From: Endozoicomonadaceae bacterium
GTDB taxonomy: Bacteria; Pseudomonadota; Gammaproteobacteria; Pseudomonadales; Endozoicomonadaceae
Direction of reading: 5' to 3'
Length of the DNA: 26,112 nt
Assembly (NCBI GenBank): GCA_015163815.1
Contig: JAAOIJ010000126.1
Location: 1 to 26,112, forward strand
The number at the start of each line of letters is the position of its first letter. The first letter of the stretch is position 1. The notes beneath the pieces were generated by a model that saw nothing but the letters and a program-made list of their open reading frames with translations, had not been told where the DNA came from and made no database searches. Shown piece by piece: positions 15,607-24,747 of the stretch. The translations under genes and the position numbers were made by a program.

Positions 15607-17445
15607 TTATAATGCTGATGTCGTATGTATGGCGTATTGTTGATGATGTTGTATGATAATCTCTATAATTTGTTTTCCATGTTGTTCTATTTTTTTAGGA
15701 CCTAATCCAGGAATACGTGCCATCTTTCTTAAAGAAGTAGGACGATGTTGCCAGATATCTTGTAGTATGCGATCATGCATCATTTGGTGAATGAAGCTAT
15801 TATTGTGCGCTACATCATCGCGATACTCTCTTAATTTTTTCCATAAAATTAACATTTCTTCTGTGAATGTCAGTATATGGGTTGCTAGTGCATATTGATG
15901 TATTGTTTTTGAGTACAAATTGACAGGGATTAGAAAAGGGATGTTTGATTGCAGTAATTTTTTACTCCATGCCGTTAAGCCTAATTGATTTTGTTGTTCA
16001 CCGTGTATTTTGACATACGAAAACAGTATGAGCTGCCAATGTATCACTTGCCATTGTATAGCGGTCTGTGATTGACCGATTCCAAAAGTTGATAGTGTCT
16101 GATAGCTTTGATCTACAATAGTCGATGTTTGTTTTCCTTGTAATATATTAATCGCATCAGTCAGTGTTGCTTTTTGCTGGCTACGATAAATATTAGAGAG
16201 TGCTTGACGTGTTAGATCAGTGATATTCATTAAAGGAATCGGTGTTTTACATCGGTCACACTGTTGACAAGATTGAGAACTCCATTCATTAAAATAGGCA
16301 AGTAAAGCTTGCTGTCGGCATATACCTGTTTCACACCAAGCGGTCATGAGTAATAGTTTTTTTTGTTCTATATGTAATCTGCTGACTTGATCAGCATTTG
16401 AAATAAGGTGCTTATGATAAAGTAAAGCATTATCAGGATGATATAACATCCAAGCAATAGCTGGCTTTCCATCTCGACCGGCTCGACCTGTTTCTTGATG
16501 ATACGCTTCTAAGCTTCGAGGTATATCTAAATGTCCAACAAATCGAATATTTGACTTATGTATTCCCATGCCAAAAGCGATGGTAGCGACCATGACAGAA
16601 GATTTATCGGACTGAAAGGTTAGATAGGCTTGCTGACGTGCTTGCGTTGATAAGCCTGCATGGTATGATAAAGCATTGATATTTCTTTGTATTAACCAAT
16701 GTGTAATCGTATCTACTTTTTTTCTTGAAAAACAATAAATAATACCAGAATGATGAGCTGGTTGATTCTTTAAGAACGCAAGTAATTGTTTTTTCTCGTC
16801 AATTTTTTCTAAAACTTGATATGAAATATTATGGCGTTTGAGGCTCCCTTTAAAAATGGAAACAGGTTCCAAGTTGAGTTGATGTATAATATCGCGTTGA
16901 GTATCTTGATCAGCTGTAGCTGTTAAGGCAATTTTAGGTATTGTTGGAAATTTTTGATTTAAAATGGATAATTTAGTATATTCAGGTCTGAAATGATGAC
17001 CCCACTCTGAAATACAATGTGCTTCATCTATTGCAAATAATGCGATAGGGATTTGAGTTAGGATATAAAAAAAATGAGCATTAAAAATACGTTCAGGTGA
17101 AATATAGAGTAATTTAATCTGACCCATTAGTAATTTTGATTCAATGGATTCCACCTGTTCCTTGGGTAAGTCAGAATGTAGAAATGCAGCTTTAATATGA
17201 TGCTGTTGTAATTGTTTCACTTGATCATGCATTAAAGCAATTAATGGAGAAATAATAATGCCGACACCTGAACGCATGAGGGTAGGCACTTGATAACATA
17301 AACTTTTACCGCTACCTGTAGCCATAATAACAAGTGCATTGGATCCTTGGGCTAGATGTTCGATCACTTCTTTTTGTTGTGATTGAAATGTTGTATATTG
17401 AAATACATCTTGTAGGATCTGAGTAGCGGATAGTGTTTTTTTCAT
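15607..17445 (-). CDS. recQ: ATP-dependent DNA helicase RecQ
   Basis: RecQ is a 3'-5' DNA helicase acting in recombination and stalled-fork repair. The 612-residue protein has the full bacterial layout. Motif I is ATGSGKSLCYQVP (GSGKS at 44-48). DEAH is at 140-143 in FAIDEAHCISEWGHHFRPEY. TATAD and IIYCFSRKKVD follow, and motif VI is QETGRAGRDG. The zinc domain has four Cys (AWCETGICRQQ ... SCQQCDRC). The winged-helix region comes next, and an HRDC domain (LREYRDDVAHNNSFIHQMMHD, IPGLGPKKIEQHG) closes it. All catalytic parts look intact. It is divergent from the FNR-like gene and lies upstream of the relaxase gene on the same strand (gap near 180 bp). Confidence 0.97.
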   Translation of the reverse strand: MKKTLSATQILQDVFQYTTFQSQQKEVIEHLAQGSNALVIMATGSGKSLCYQVPTLMRSGVGIIISPLIALMHDQVKQLQQHHIKAAFLHSDLPKEQVESIESKLLMGQIKLLYISPERIFNAHFFYILTQIPIALFAIDEAHCISEWGHHFRPEYTKLSILNQKFPTIPKIALTATADQDTQRDIIHQLNLEPVSIFKGSLKRHNISYQVLEKIDEKKQLLAFLKNQPAHHSGIIYCFSRKKVDTITHWLIQRNINALSYHAGLSTQARQQAYLTFQSDKSSVMVATIAFGMGIHKSNIRFVGHLDIPRSLEAYHQETGRAGRDGKPAIAWMLYHPDNALLYHKHLISNADQVSRLHIEQKKLLLMTAWCETGICRQQALLAYFNEWSSQSCQQCDRCKTPIPLMNITDLTRQALSNIYRSQQKATLTDAINILQGKQTSTIVDQSYQTLSTFGIGQSQTAIQWQVIHWQLILFSYVKIHGEQQNQLGLTAWSKKLLQSNIPFLIPVNLYSKTIHQYALATHILTFTEEMLILWKKLREYRDDVAHNNSFIHQMMHDRILQDIWQHRPTSLRKMARIPGLGPKKIEQHGKQIIEIIIQHHQQYAIHTTSAL

Positions 17446-17671
17446 TTTGATTCAAGGTAAGCCTGTTTGATGAGTTATGTTTGACAAATTGCTTCGTTGA
17501 ATATAAGGCTGAAATGGATCATTAAGTGGTTCAATTGGTTTACCTATATCAGATTAAGATAACAGTATGTCAGTCAATGACGCAAGATGCAAATATCCGG
17601 ACTAAAATAGTGCATTGAATGCAGTGTCACGCGAAACAATGCAGTAGGAAAGATCAGTAGATACAACTTTT

Positions 17672-17700
17672 TTGTCGTATAATAAATTCATTATTATAAT
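17672..17700 (+). promoter_or_regulatory. Candidate promoter of the FNR-like gene
   Basis: TTGTCG (17672-17677) and a perfect TATAAT (17695-17700) are separated by exactly 17 bases. Transcription would start near 17707, just before the first ATG of the following gene. A short imperfect palindrome, ATAATAAATTCATTAT, lies in the spacer. Confidence 0.6.
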
Positions 17701-17719
17701 GATTTGTTGGTTTTTATGA

Positions 17720-18481
17720 ATGATGGGAAGAATTAACCGCATGCCTTTACCTACTTATAGTATTCAATTAATATGTCGAGAAACATTAGCGAAAGATACT
17801 TTATCACTTTCTTTTAAAGTGCTAGATGAAACACCTTTTATTTTTAAAGCAGGTCAATTTGTCTCATTGCATTTTGAATACAAAGGGCAGCAATATAAAC
17901 GAAGTTATAGTTTAGCATCTTCAGTCAAAACGTATCATCAAACACACACATTAGAGATTGCCATGAAGTGTTTGCCAGCAGGTCGTGCTAGTGAATATTT
18001 TCAAACTGTGCCACTGAATACACAGTTCATATTACAAGGACCTGCCGGTGTTTTAGTTTTACCGGATGTGTTGCCACAGCGTTTGGTTTTTGTAGGAACT
18101 GGAACAGGCGTCGCGCCATATCGCGCCATGTTGCCTGAATTATCACCTTGGCTTCAAGCAGGGGGACAATTGAATATTTTAATGGGTATTCGACATCGAG
18201 TTGATTTATTTTATGATCTTGCTTTTCGTGAAATATGCGATGTATTTGATCGAGCTGATTTTGAATTATTTTTTAGTCAAGAATCTGTTATTAACCAAGA
18301 TCAAGGTGAATATATAGGGTATGTGCAACAACGTTTTGAATCACTTGCATTAAATCCAAATAATACCATTATTTATTTGTGCGGTTCACCTCCGATGATT
18401 GATGATAGTTTACTGTGGCTTAAGGCTAATGGCTTTACGTCAAAATCAATTCGCCGAGAAAAATATACGTTTTCTAGATAA
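17720..18481 (+). CDS. Ferredoxin-NADP reductase-family flavoprotein
   Basis: This FAD/NAD(P)-binding oxidoreductase probably passes electrons between NAD(P)H and a ferredoxin or similar partner in the cytoplasm. An FAD barrel carries AGQFVSLHF and RSYSLAS (61-64, flavin-binding RxYS), then LQGPAG. The NAD(P) domain has FVGTGTGVAPYRAML (about 124-138) and YLCGSPPMIDDSLLWLKANG (about 219-238). There is no iron-sulfur domain and no aromatic C-terminal extension of the E. coli Fpr type: it ends with RREKYTFSR. ATGs at 17720, 17723 and 17741 are in frame. GGGAAG lies ten bases before 17741, which would give a 246-residue protein, and the predicted transcript starts close by. The specific partner is unknown. 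Confidence 0.85.
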   Translation: MMGRINRMPLPTYSIQLICRETLAKDTLSLSFKVLDETPFIFKAGQFVSLHFEYKGQQYKRSYSLASSVKTYHQTHTLEIAMKCLPAGRASEYFQTVPLNTQFILQGPAGVLVLPDVLPQRLVFVGTGTGVAPYRAMLPELSPWLQAGGQLNILMGIRHRVDLFYDLAFREICDVFDRADFELFFSQESVINQDQGEYIGYVQQRFESLALNPNNTIIYLCGSPPMIDDSLLWLKANGFTSKSIRREKYTFSR

Positions 18482-18755
18482 ATAAAAGATGTTCATTGAT
18501 GATATGTGTGCAATGCAATGTCAGTTGAATCAACGCACAGTACAAAGTCAATCATCAAGCGATCTATTTTTCACGGTATATGACATGCTGATATTATTTT
18601 GATATCGTGACCTTATCTGAATGATTGAAAAATATCCCTTATCATGCAACGCAATGTATGAATTTTAAAGCGATGATTGATATTACGTGAGCTATGATTA
18701 AGGCGAACTCAAAATGAAGAGACGCCTTCGTGTTTTATTGCAACAGTATCAGTTG

Positions 18756-19673
18756 TTATTTTTTGTCTTTCAAACTTTTTTCTAAATCACGTATATTGTT
18801 TTTTTTTGATAAAAACTGGAGCCAAATCTGGTTTTGTTGATAATATTTTTTTGTATCTTGTAGTTGATGAAGATCACCATATAATTCGCTATCAGTCATT
18901 TGGAATGTTTTTTGAATCAAACTTTGTATTGTAGCGGAAGTGATCATCAAAAGCAGGATAGGGATTGCTTTTATTTCTTGTTTTGAGAAAAAATAAGCAA
19001 TAGAAAAAGTCATCAGTGTGCCAATATAATTTTGAATAGGGAAATAAGATAAAGCCATTTTAATCCAGTAAGTCATCGTGTTTGTATCTTGCGATGCGCT
19101 AGATAAATTATGCTCTAAACGTTGGTGCCACAGTGTATGTAATACAGTTTGTGCATCGAGATCATAGACATCAACATAAGACGCAGCTGTTTGATAATCG
19201 ATATTAAATTGATTGTTTAGTTTTTTAATATCTGCTTTTGTCACGACTTTATTGTATTTTAATAAAAAATCATGCATTTGCGTTATAAAAGGTAAATATT
19301 GAATATATTTTGAGATAGCTTCTATCGTGACCGAAGGTAGCATGCCACTGGCTAAGGAAGCCATATTGATGAAAAGTGCAGGTGTTTGTCCTATTTTAGA
19401 ATTTAATACAGTTTTAGGGATGCATGATGCCATTAATAATATGATCGTTGATATCGTAGCTCCGCTGATGAATAATTCAGCAAATTCAGCTACTTCAATC
19501 GATAGATAGCTTCTAAGAATGGCTAATGTGCCTATTAGAATGTCAGATTCAGAGATGACTTCTTTATAAGTAGGATCTACCTTATTGTCTGTGTTGACAT
19601 TCAAGATTTGTGCTTGCATGCTGCTATGCATACAAAAATATAATATCATCATATTCAGAGTAAGATTTTTCAT
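18756..19673 (-). CDS. Unrecognised exported/multi-pass membrane protein
   Basis: I do not recognise this 305-residue protein. The N-terminus looks like a signal peptide (MKNLTLNMMILYFCMHSSMQA, possible cut near residue 21). Hydrophobic segments follow at about 67-85 (FISGATISTIILLMASCI), 98-116, 213-230 (NYIGTLMTFSIAYFF) and 234-254 (KAIPILLLMITSATIQSLI). The middle (130-200) is polar, with a possible helical DIKKLNNQFNIDYQTAASYV stretch, and the C-terminal 50 residues are charged and rich in Gln and Lys (coil-like). A weak AAAGG lies about twelve bases before ATG 19673. It stands alone between the FNR-like gene (convergent) and tcdA (divergent). The TGTAT microsatellite is about 143 bp upstream of its start. 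Confidence 0.65.
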   Translation of the reverse strand: MKNLTLNMMILYFCMHSSMQAQILNVNTDNKVDPTYKEVISESDILIGTLAILRSYLSIEVAEFAELFISGATISTIILLMASCIPKTVLNSKIGQTPALFINMASLASGMLPSVTIEAISKYIQYLPFITQMHDFLLKYNKVVTKADIKKLNNQFNIDYQTAASYVDVYDLDAQTVLHTLWHQRLEHNLSSASQDTNTMTYWIKMALSYFPIQNYIGTLMTFSIAYFFSKQEIKAIPILLLMITSATIQSLIQKTFQMTDSELYGDLHQLQDTKKYYQQNQIWLQFLSKKNNIRDLEKSLKDKK

Positions 19674-19815
19674 AGTATAGCATACCTTTCAATATATTGA
19701 TTGAGATTGCTTATTGATACATCAATAGCTGTTTATTACCAGGTTAGATAGGAAGAAATGAAAAAAGTTCCTTCATTATGATTTTTTTTAAAAGCTATGC
19801 TGGAAGATAATCGTT

Positions 19816-19845
19816 TGTATTGTATTGTATTGTATTGTATTGTAT
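19816..19845. repeat. Pentanucleotide microsatellite, TGTAT x6
   Basis: Six perfect tandem TGTAT units (ATACA on the minus strand) lie in the spacer between two divergent genes. Arrays of this kind in promoter regions can change length by slippage and alter promoter spacing. Whether that happens here is unknown. Confidence 0.95.
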
Positions 19846-19870
19846 TGCGTTAAGAATCTGGTTTTTTGTC

Positions 19871-19901
19871 GCAAATCATGGGATTGTATGCCATGATTTG
19901 C
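19871..19901. repeat. Perfect 11-bp inverted repeat upstream of tcdA
   Basis: GCAAATCATGG (19871-19881) and CCATGATTTGC (19891-19901) are exact reverse complements with a 9-base spacer. No T-run follows on either strand, so a terminator is unlikely. A dyad operator or a leader hairpin is possible. It starts 26 bp after the microsatellite. Confidence 0.85.
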
Positions 19902-20031
19902 TATACTTCATACATTATTCAATGAAAGCATGATTGCCAGTACTTTTTTTAAGATATTTCATCAGTTTATGCTTTATTTTGATCCTGTCATGAAAGGATG
20001 CATCATCTCGAAGAATATATGAGGATTTATT

Positions 20032-20795
20032 GTGTCAAATGTAAAGTTTGATAGCTGTCAAAGAGTCTATGGTCAATCAGTCATGCAAACTTTGCAGCGT
20101 AGTCATGTGATGATTGCTGGATTAGGAGGCGTGGGGTCATGGGCAGCAGAAGCACTTGCGCGCACAGGCATTGGACAATTATCTTTCATTGATTTAGATG
20201 AAATTTGTATTACGAATATGAATCGACAAATTCATACCTTAACCAATACAATCGGGCAATCTAAAATTCAAGTGATGGCTGATCGCATTCAGACTATTAA
20301 TCCAGACTGTCAAGTCCATTGTATTTTTGATTTTCTATTAGAGTCTAATATAGATCAGTTAATCAATGACTCTGTGGATTATATCATTGATGCGATAGAT
20401 GATTATCGTATTAAAGCTGCGCTTATTGCTTATTGCCGACAAAAAAAAATTCGATTAATTACAATTGGCAGCTCAGGAGGAAAACAAGATCCAACGCAAA
20501 TTTATATTGATGATCTGGGTCGAACCATTCAAGACCCATTAGCTAGAAAAATAAAAACACAATTAAAAAAAAATATCATTGGCCTGTGAATAAGCGTCAA
20601 CGTTTTTTTGTAGATTGCGTCTTTTCAACGCAAGCGATTGTCTACCCTACTGAAGATCAATCGATTTGTTATAATAAAAAGAATGCAATGGATGTCAGAA
20701 TGAACTGTGCTACTGGATTGGGATCGAGTGTTGTGGTAACAGCTACATTTGGTTTGATAGCTGTCTCGCATGTTATTAAAAAACTAAGTGAATAA
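20032..20795 (+). pseudogene. tcdA: tRNA threonylcarbamoyladenosine dehydratase, frame split at an A9 tract
   Basis: TcdA (CsdL) cyclises t6A at position 37 of ANN-decoding tRNAs to ct6A using ATP. The first frame (GTG 20032, GAGGA seven bases upstream) has GLGGVGSWAAEALARTGIG, FIDLDEICITNMNRQ, YIIDAIDD and DPTQIYIDDLGRTIQDPLA. It stops at TGA 20587-20589. The missing C-terminus (VDCVFSTQAIVYP, ATGLGSSVVVTATFGLIAVS) continues in the -1 frame to 20795. Nine A residues (20575-20583) precede the break, and the -1 frame is open from there onward. One extra A in the transcript, or a -1 slip, would give a full-length protein of about 255 residues. It is therefore either a pseudogene, a sequencing indel, or a gene rescued by slippage at poly-A. 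Confidence 0.85.
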
Positions 20796-20818
20796 AGTGT
20801 TATGTGGAATTTAACATC

Positions 20819-21469
20819 ATGAAAAAAAGAACGATTATTATAGGTGACATTCATGGTTGTCTAGATGAATTACATTTATTATTAGAAAAAATACAGTATA
20901 AAAAAGAACAAGATCGCATCATTTTATTAGGTGATGTCATTAGGAAAGGACCTCATTCCTATGCAACACTACAATTTGTCAAAAAATCTGAATTTGAAAT
21001 GGTAATCGGTAATCATGAGTATTGGTTATTAAATCGATTAAAGCAGGATGATTTTAAACCGTTTTCTAATTTTGAATATAAAATTATGCAAAATAAAACC
21101 GATTGGTTAACGTGGCTTTATCAGTTGCCAACTTACATTGAAACACATGATTTTATAGCGGTACATGCTGGTTTACAGCCAGGACTGCACCCGAAAGATA
21201 CTGAGACAAGAATTTTAACGAATATTCGAACTTGGGATGGACAAGGCGTTAATTTGCACCGAGCAAGCGATCCAGCATGGTTTGATTTTTATGAAGAGAA
21301 TAAATTAATTGTCTTTGGTCATTGGGCTGCTAGAGGTCTCATAGAGCGACCCAATGTGATTGGTTTAGATAGCGGCTGTGTCTACGGGTATGCGTTATCT
21401 GCTTTAATTTTTCCATCACGTGAGATTGCGCAAGTGTTGGCTAAAAAACAGTATGCTAGAATTCGTTAA
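20819..21469 (+). CDS. ApaH-like metallophosphoesterase (PPP family)
   Basis: This is a calcineurin-like phosphatase of the PPP/ApaH type, a cytosolic enzyme that probably cleaves Ap4A-like dinucleotides or phosphoproteins. The metal-binding blocks are all present in order: GDIHGC (Asp and His), GDVIRKGP, GNHEYW, a lone His in AVHAGLQPG, and GHWAARG with GLDSGCVYG. At 217 residues it is shorter than E. coli ApaH, nearer to PrpE-type or generic PPP enzymes, so I do not assign apaH. I choose ATG 20819, as the conserved core begins six residues later. GTG 20804 is an in-frame alternative. It follows tcdA by about 23 bp and is probably co-transcribed with it. Confidence 0.88.
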   Translation: MKKRTIIIGDIHGCLDELHLLLEKIQYKKEQDRIILLGDVIRKGPHSYATLQFVKKSEFEMVIGNHEYWLLNRLKQDDFKPFSNFEYKIMQNKTDWLTWLYQLPTYIETHDFIAVHAGLQPGLHPKDTETRILTNIRTWDGQGVNLHRASDPAWFDFYEENKLIVFGHWAARGLIERPNVIGLDSGCVYGYALSALIFPSREIAQVLAKKQYARIR

Positions 21470-21763
21470 GATAAGCGCTCTAGGTATTCTCTTTAATATA
21501 TCGAGACTGATGCAATAAGGCAACATGATTTAGAGAATAAAGATTAAAAGACGATTACTTTGTAATATTGAGCGATGATATTGAAGAATCCTGTTTGATT
21601 GTTTGCTGAGATAGTCGATTATTCATGCTGAATAATAGAGCTGATAATAAAGATATACTGTTTCAAACAGGTTGTGTTTTTAAAATACGCATCATCCAAT
21701 ATGAATTGAGTCAGGCTTGTTAGGTTGATGATTGTGATCTTGATCCAGGGTTACATTGCGTGA

Positions 21764-22900
21764 TTACTGTAATAATCGTTTATGTGCTTGGATCGACATA
21801 ATTAAACCAAATCCTGCTAATGTACTAATCAGTGCAGTGCCTCCTCGGCTAACAAGCGGTAATGGCACTCCCACAACTGGCAGTAAACCAACTACCATGC
21901 CAATATTGATAAAAGCATACATAGAAAAAAGTAAGGCAATGCTACTTGCAACTAAATTTTCAAATGAAGAACTGGCATGCAGTGCAATGTATAGGCATCG
22001 AATAATGAGGGCAATATAAATAATAAACAAGATGAAGACGCCTAATAAACCAAATTCTTCTGCAAGGACTGAAAAAATAAAATCAGTTTGTCCTTCCGGT
22101 AAAAAATTTAAGTAAGATTGAGATCCATTTAAATAGCCTTTTCCAAGTATACCGCCTGATCCAATTGCAATTTTAGATTGAATAATATGCCAGCCAGCCC
22201 CTAAAGGATCTCGATCTGGATTCAAAAAAGTTAAGACACGATTTTTTTGATAGGTATGCAAAAAAAAGTGCCATACAATCCAAAAGCCAGGCGCAGCCAA
22301 ACTTGCAACCAGTACAATATAGCTTATTTTTAAACCGGATAAAAAAATGACAATAAGTCCTGATAAAAAAACTAAAATTGCAGTACCTAAGTCAGGTTGT
22401 TTAGCAATTAATAAGACAGGAATAGCCATTAAAATCAATGCAACAAAAATTTGTTTATAATTGCAAGGTAAAGGGTAGCGAGTGATATACGCTGCGATAG
22501 TAATTGGCATAATAAATTTCATAAATTCTGACGGTTGAAATCGAAAACCAAAGCAATTCAGCCAACGCATTGCACCTTTTGCGCCACTGCCTGATATTAA
22601 AACGAAAATGAGTAAAGCTACACCTAATAAGTAATAAAAAAAGATCATATGTTGTATTTTTTTTGGTGAAATATGAGCTAAAATCAGTATCATGAAGAAA
22701 CCTATCCCCATGTGAATAGCTTGTCGAACAATCAAATGAGTATTACAGTGACTGCTACTGTATAAAATAAATAAACTCAGGATGCATAAAAGTACAATTA
22801 AAAAAAAGGCAACAGGATCTAAGTTCAATCGTTTTAAACGATTGGATTGATTAGATAGCTCAGTATCTTTATTGAGTTGATGAATAAAATCGGTGGCCAT
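21764..22900 (-). CDS. rodA: Peptidoglycan glycosyltransferase RodA (SEDS family)
   Basis: RodA polymerises lipid II glycan strands for side-wall elongation, together with PBP2, in the inner membrane. The 378-residue protein has about ten hydrophobic segments. SEDS landmarks include FRFQPSEFMKFIMPI, KQPDLGTAILVFLSGL, the long GGILGKGYLNGSQSYLNFLP block followed by EGQTDFIFSVLAEEFGLLG (holding the catalytic-region Asp), and GLLPVVGVPLPLVSRGGTAL near the C-terminus. It starts at ATG 22900, 32 bp after the mrdA stop. The two form the usual elongation operon, with mrdA transcribed first. Confidence 0.96.
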   Translation of the reverse strand: MATDFIHQLNKDTELSNQSNRLKRLNLDPVAFFLIVLLCILSLFILYSSSHCNTHLIVRQAIHMGIGFFMILILAHISPKKIQHMIFFYYLLGVALLIFVLISGSGAKGAMRWLNCFGFRFQPSEFMKFIMPITIAAYITRYPLPCNYKQIFVALILMAIPVLLIAKQPDLGTAILVFLSGLIVIFLSGLKISYIVLVASLAAPGFWIVWHFFLHTYQKNRVLTFLNPDRDPLGAGWHIIQSKIAIGSGGILGKGYLNGSQSYLNFLPEGQTDFIFSVLAEEFGLLGVFILFIIYIALIIRCLYIALHASSSFENLVASSIALLFSMYAFINIGMVVGLLPVVGVPLPLVSRGGTALISTLAGFGLIMSIQAHKRLLQ

Positions 22901-22932
22901 ATCTCACGAATCATGAATAAAAAGATACTGTA

Positions 22933-24747
22933 TTATCGAGCATCTAGTTTATTTTTAAAATAGATTTCAAAAATTTTTTTTGCAATCAAGACTGCAGAAT
23001 TGTGTTCATTTTCGACAATGACAGCGAGTGCGATTTCAGGGTTTTCAACGGGTGAAAAAGCAATGAATAATCCATGATCCCAGTCAGATTTTTTAATTTT
23101 TGTTTTATCGTATCTTTTGCCTTGTGCAATACTAATCAGTTGAGCTGTACCTGTTTTACCTGCAATCGAAAAAGGTGTGTTTTGTAATCTCCAGCCAGTA
23201 CCTGGTGCAGAAATGGCATCTTGCATGGCTTTAATGACAATATGCCAGTGTGATTTAGAAATTGGAAGTATCGTTTCTGATGTATTTGAGATTGATGCTT
23301 GATTTTTAGCTAATCGAGGTACGATTATTTTGCCTCGATTAGCAATGAGTGCCGTTGCTAGTGCCATTTGTAAAGGTGTTGTTTGCATATAGCCTTGTCC
23401 AATGCCAGCAATCACAGTTTCACCAGGGTACCATGGTTGATGACAATACGTTTTTTTCCAGCTTTCAGAAGGTATTAATCCTTTAGCTATTGCAGGAAAA
23501 TCTAAATCAGGCTTTTCTCCATAACCAAACATTGTTGTGTATTTATGAATATTGTTAATGCCTAATTTGACAGCTAATTGATAAAAATAAGTGTCATTTG
23601 ATTTCATAATAGCAGTATGTAAATTAACATAGCCTTGTCCTTTTCGTTTCCAGTTACGATATTTATGTTCAAAACCAGGTAATTGATAATAACCTGGATC
23701 AAAAAATTCCCAGTCGGGAGTAATTAAATTTTGATCTAATGCAGCTAATGCCATAATGGGTTTGAGTGTTGAAGCTGGTGGATAAGTGCCTAATGTGGCT
23801 CTATTAAATAATGGTTTATCGATATTTGTTTGTAATTGATGATATAATTTCGAGTTGATTCCTGTGACAAATTCATTAGGATCAAAAGTCGGCTGGCTAA
23901 CTAATGCTAAAATACCTCCTGTTCTAGTATCTAAGGCAACAATAGCACCTCGTTTATTTTTTAAAGCGTTTGAGGCAACCATTTGTATGTTTCGATCTAA
24001 ATATAAATGTAATGATTTTCCATGCACGGGTGGAACATGATAGAGTGTTTTTTTTATGCGACCATTAACATCTATTTCAGCAGATCTATAGCCCGGATAT
24101 CCTAATAAATGTGATTCATAAAATTTTTCTAATCCTGTTTTTCCAATAATATGAATGCCATTATATGTCTGTTTGTTAATGATGCTTTTTTCTTTTTTAT
24201 TGATTCTACCGACATAGCCTAATACATGCGAAAAAAGATGATCGTCTGGATATTCTCGAATTAATTGTGCGGTTATTTTTAAAGCAGGAAATCGATATTG
24301 TTGTACCGATAAACAGGCAATTTCTGTATCATTTAAGTTATATTTTAATGGAATTGCCTCAAATAATTTATACTTTTTTTTAACGCGATTAAAATAATTT
24401 AATTCATCATCTGTAATTGAAATAATTTTTTTTAGTTCAATGACAAAATCAGACCAACTGGATGTGATTTGTTTCGGTAATATTGATAAAGTAAAGCTGG
24501 GTTTATTATGGGCAATAATTGTGCCGTGGCAGTCAAAAATTAAACCGCGAGAAGGTGGGATAGGTTGAATTAAAATACGGTTATCATTTGCTAGTGTTTT
24601 GAATGTGTTGTATTCAATAATTTGTAAATAAGCAATGCGTCCTAATAATATACAGCTTGCTATGAAAATCAATATCGCGACAGTCCAGATGCGATAAGTT
24701 GTCATTTGAATTTCTTCTTTAAAATATTTAATCAGATGATGAGCCAT
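22933..24747 (-). CDS. mrdA: Penicillin-binding protein 2 (elongasome transpeptidase)
   Basis: PBP2 cross-links peptidoglycan during elongation and activates RodA. It is a bitopic inner-membrane protein: a single helix follows a short cytosolic tail (IWTVAILIFIASCILLGRIAYLQI). The dimerisation/pedestal region starts near ILIQPIPPSRGLIFDCHGTI. The transpeptidase motifs are complete: active Ser in PPASTLKP (about residue 326), SND (about 381) and KTGTAQ (about 529). I choose ATG 24747, where the cytosolic tail aligns with other PBP2 proteins. TTG 24786 adds 13 unusual residues, and ATG 24705 is another candidate. About 604 residues is near the family norm. It is followed by rodA. Confidence 0.96.
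   Translation of the reverse strand: MAHHLIKYFKEEIQMTTYRIWTVAILIFIASCILLGRIAYLQIIEYNTFKTLANDNRILIQPIPPSRGLIFDCHGTIIAHNKPSFTLSILPKQITSSWSDFVIELKKIISITDDELNYFNRVKKKYKLFEAIPLKYNLNDTEIACLSVQQYRFPALKITAQLIREYPDDHLFSHVLGYVGRINKKEKSIINKQTYNGIHIIGKTGLEKFYESHLLGYPGYRSAEIDVNGRIKKTLYHVPPVHGKSLHLYLDRNIQMVASNALKNKRGAIVALDTRTGGILALVSQPTFDPNEFVTGINSKLYHQLQTNIDKPLFNRATLGTYPPASTLKPIMALAALDQNLITPDWEFFDPGYYQLPGFEHKYRNWKRKGQGYVNLHTAIMKSNDTYFYQLAVKLGINNIHKYTTMFGYGEKPDLDFPAIAKGLIPSESWKKTYCHQPWYPGETVIAGIGQGYMQTTPLQMALATALIANRGKIIVPRLAKNQASISNTSETILPISKSHWHIVIKAMQDAISAPGTGWRLQNTPFSIAGKTGTAQLISIAQGKRYDKTKIKKSDWDHGLFIAFSPVENPEIALAVIVENEHNSAVLIAKKIFEIYFKNKLDAR

Larger units (their letters stand above)
19674..20031. other. 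Divergent intergenic region with microsatellite and inverted repeat
   Basis: This 358-bp spacer separates the unrecognised membrane protein (minus) from tcdA (plus). It holds no gene I can support. It does hold six tandem TGTAT units (19816-19845) and an 11-bp perfect inverted repeat (19871-19901), both listed separately. Both promoters must lie here unless transcription enters from outside. Confidence 0.7.

Noticed and set aside
20586..20795. Separate small gene starting at GTG 20586
   Set aside because: Its product is the C-terminal third of TcdA (VDCVFSTQ, VTATFGLIAVS), so it is the continuation of the split gene.
21663..21684. Terminator-like CTGTTTCAAACAG downstream of the ApaH-like gene
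   Set aside because: Six-base arms with a one-base loop cannot form a stable hairpin; the following T-rich stretch is interrupted.
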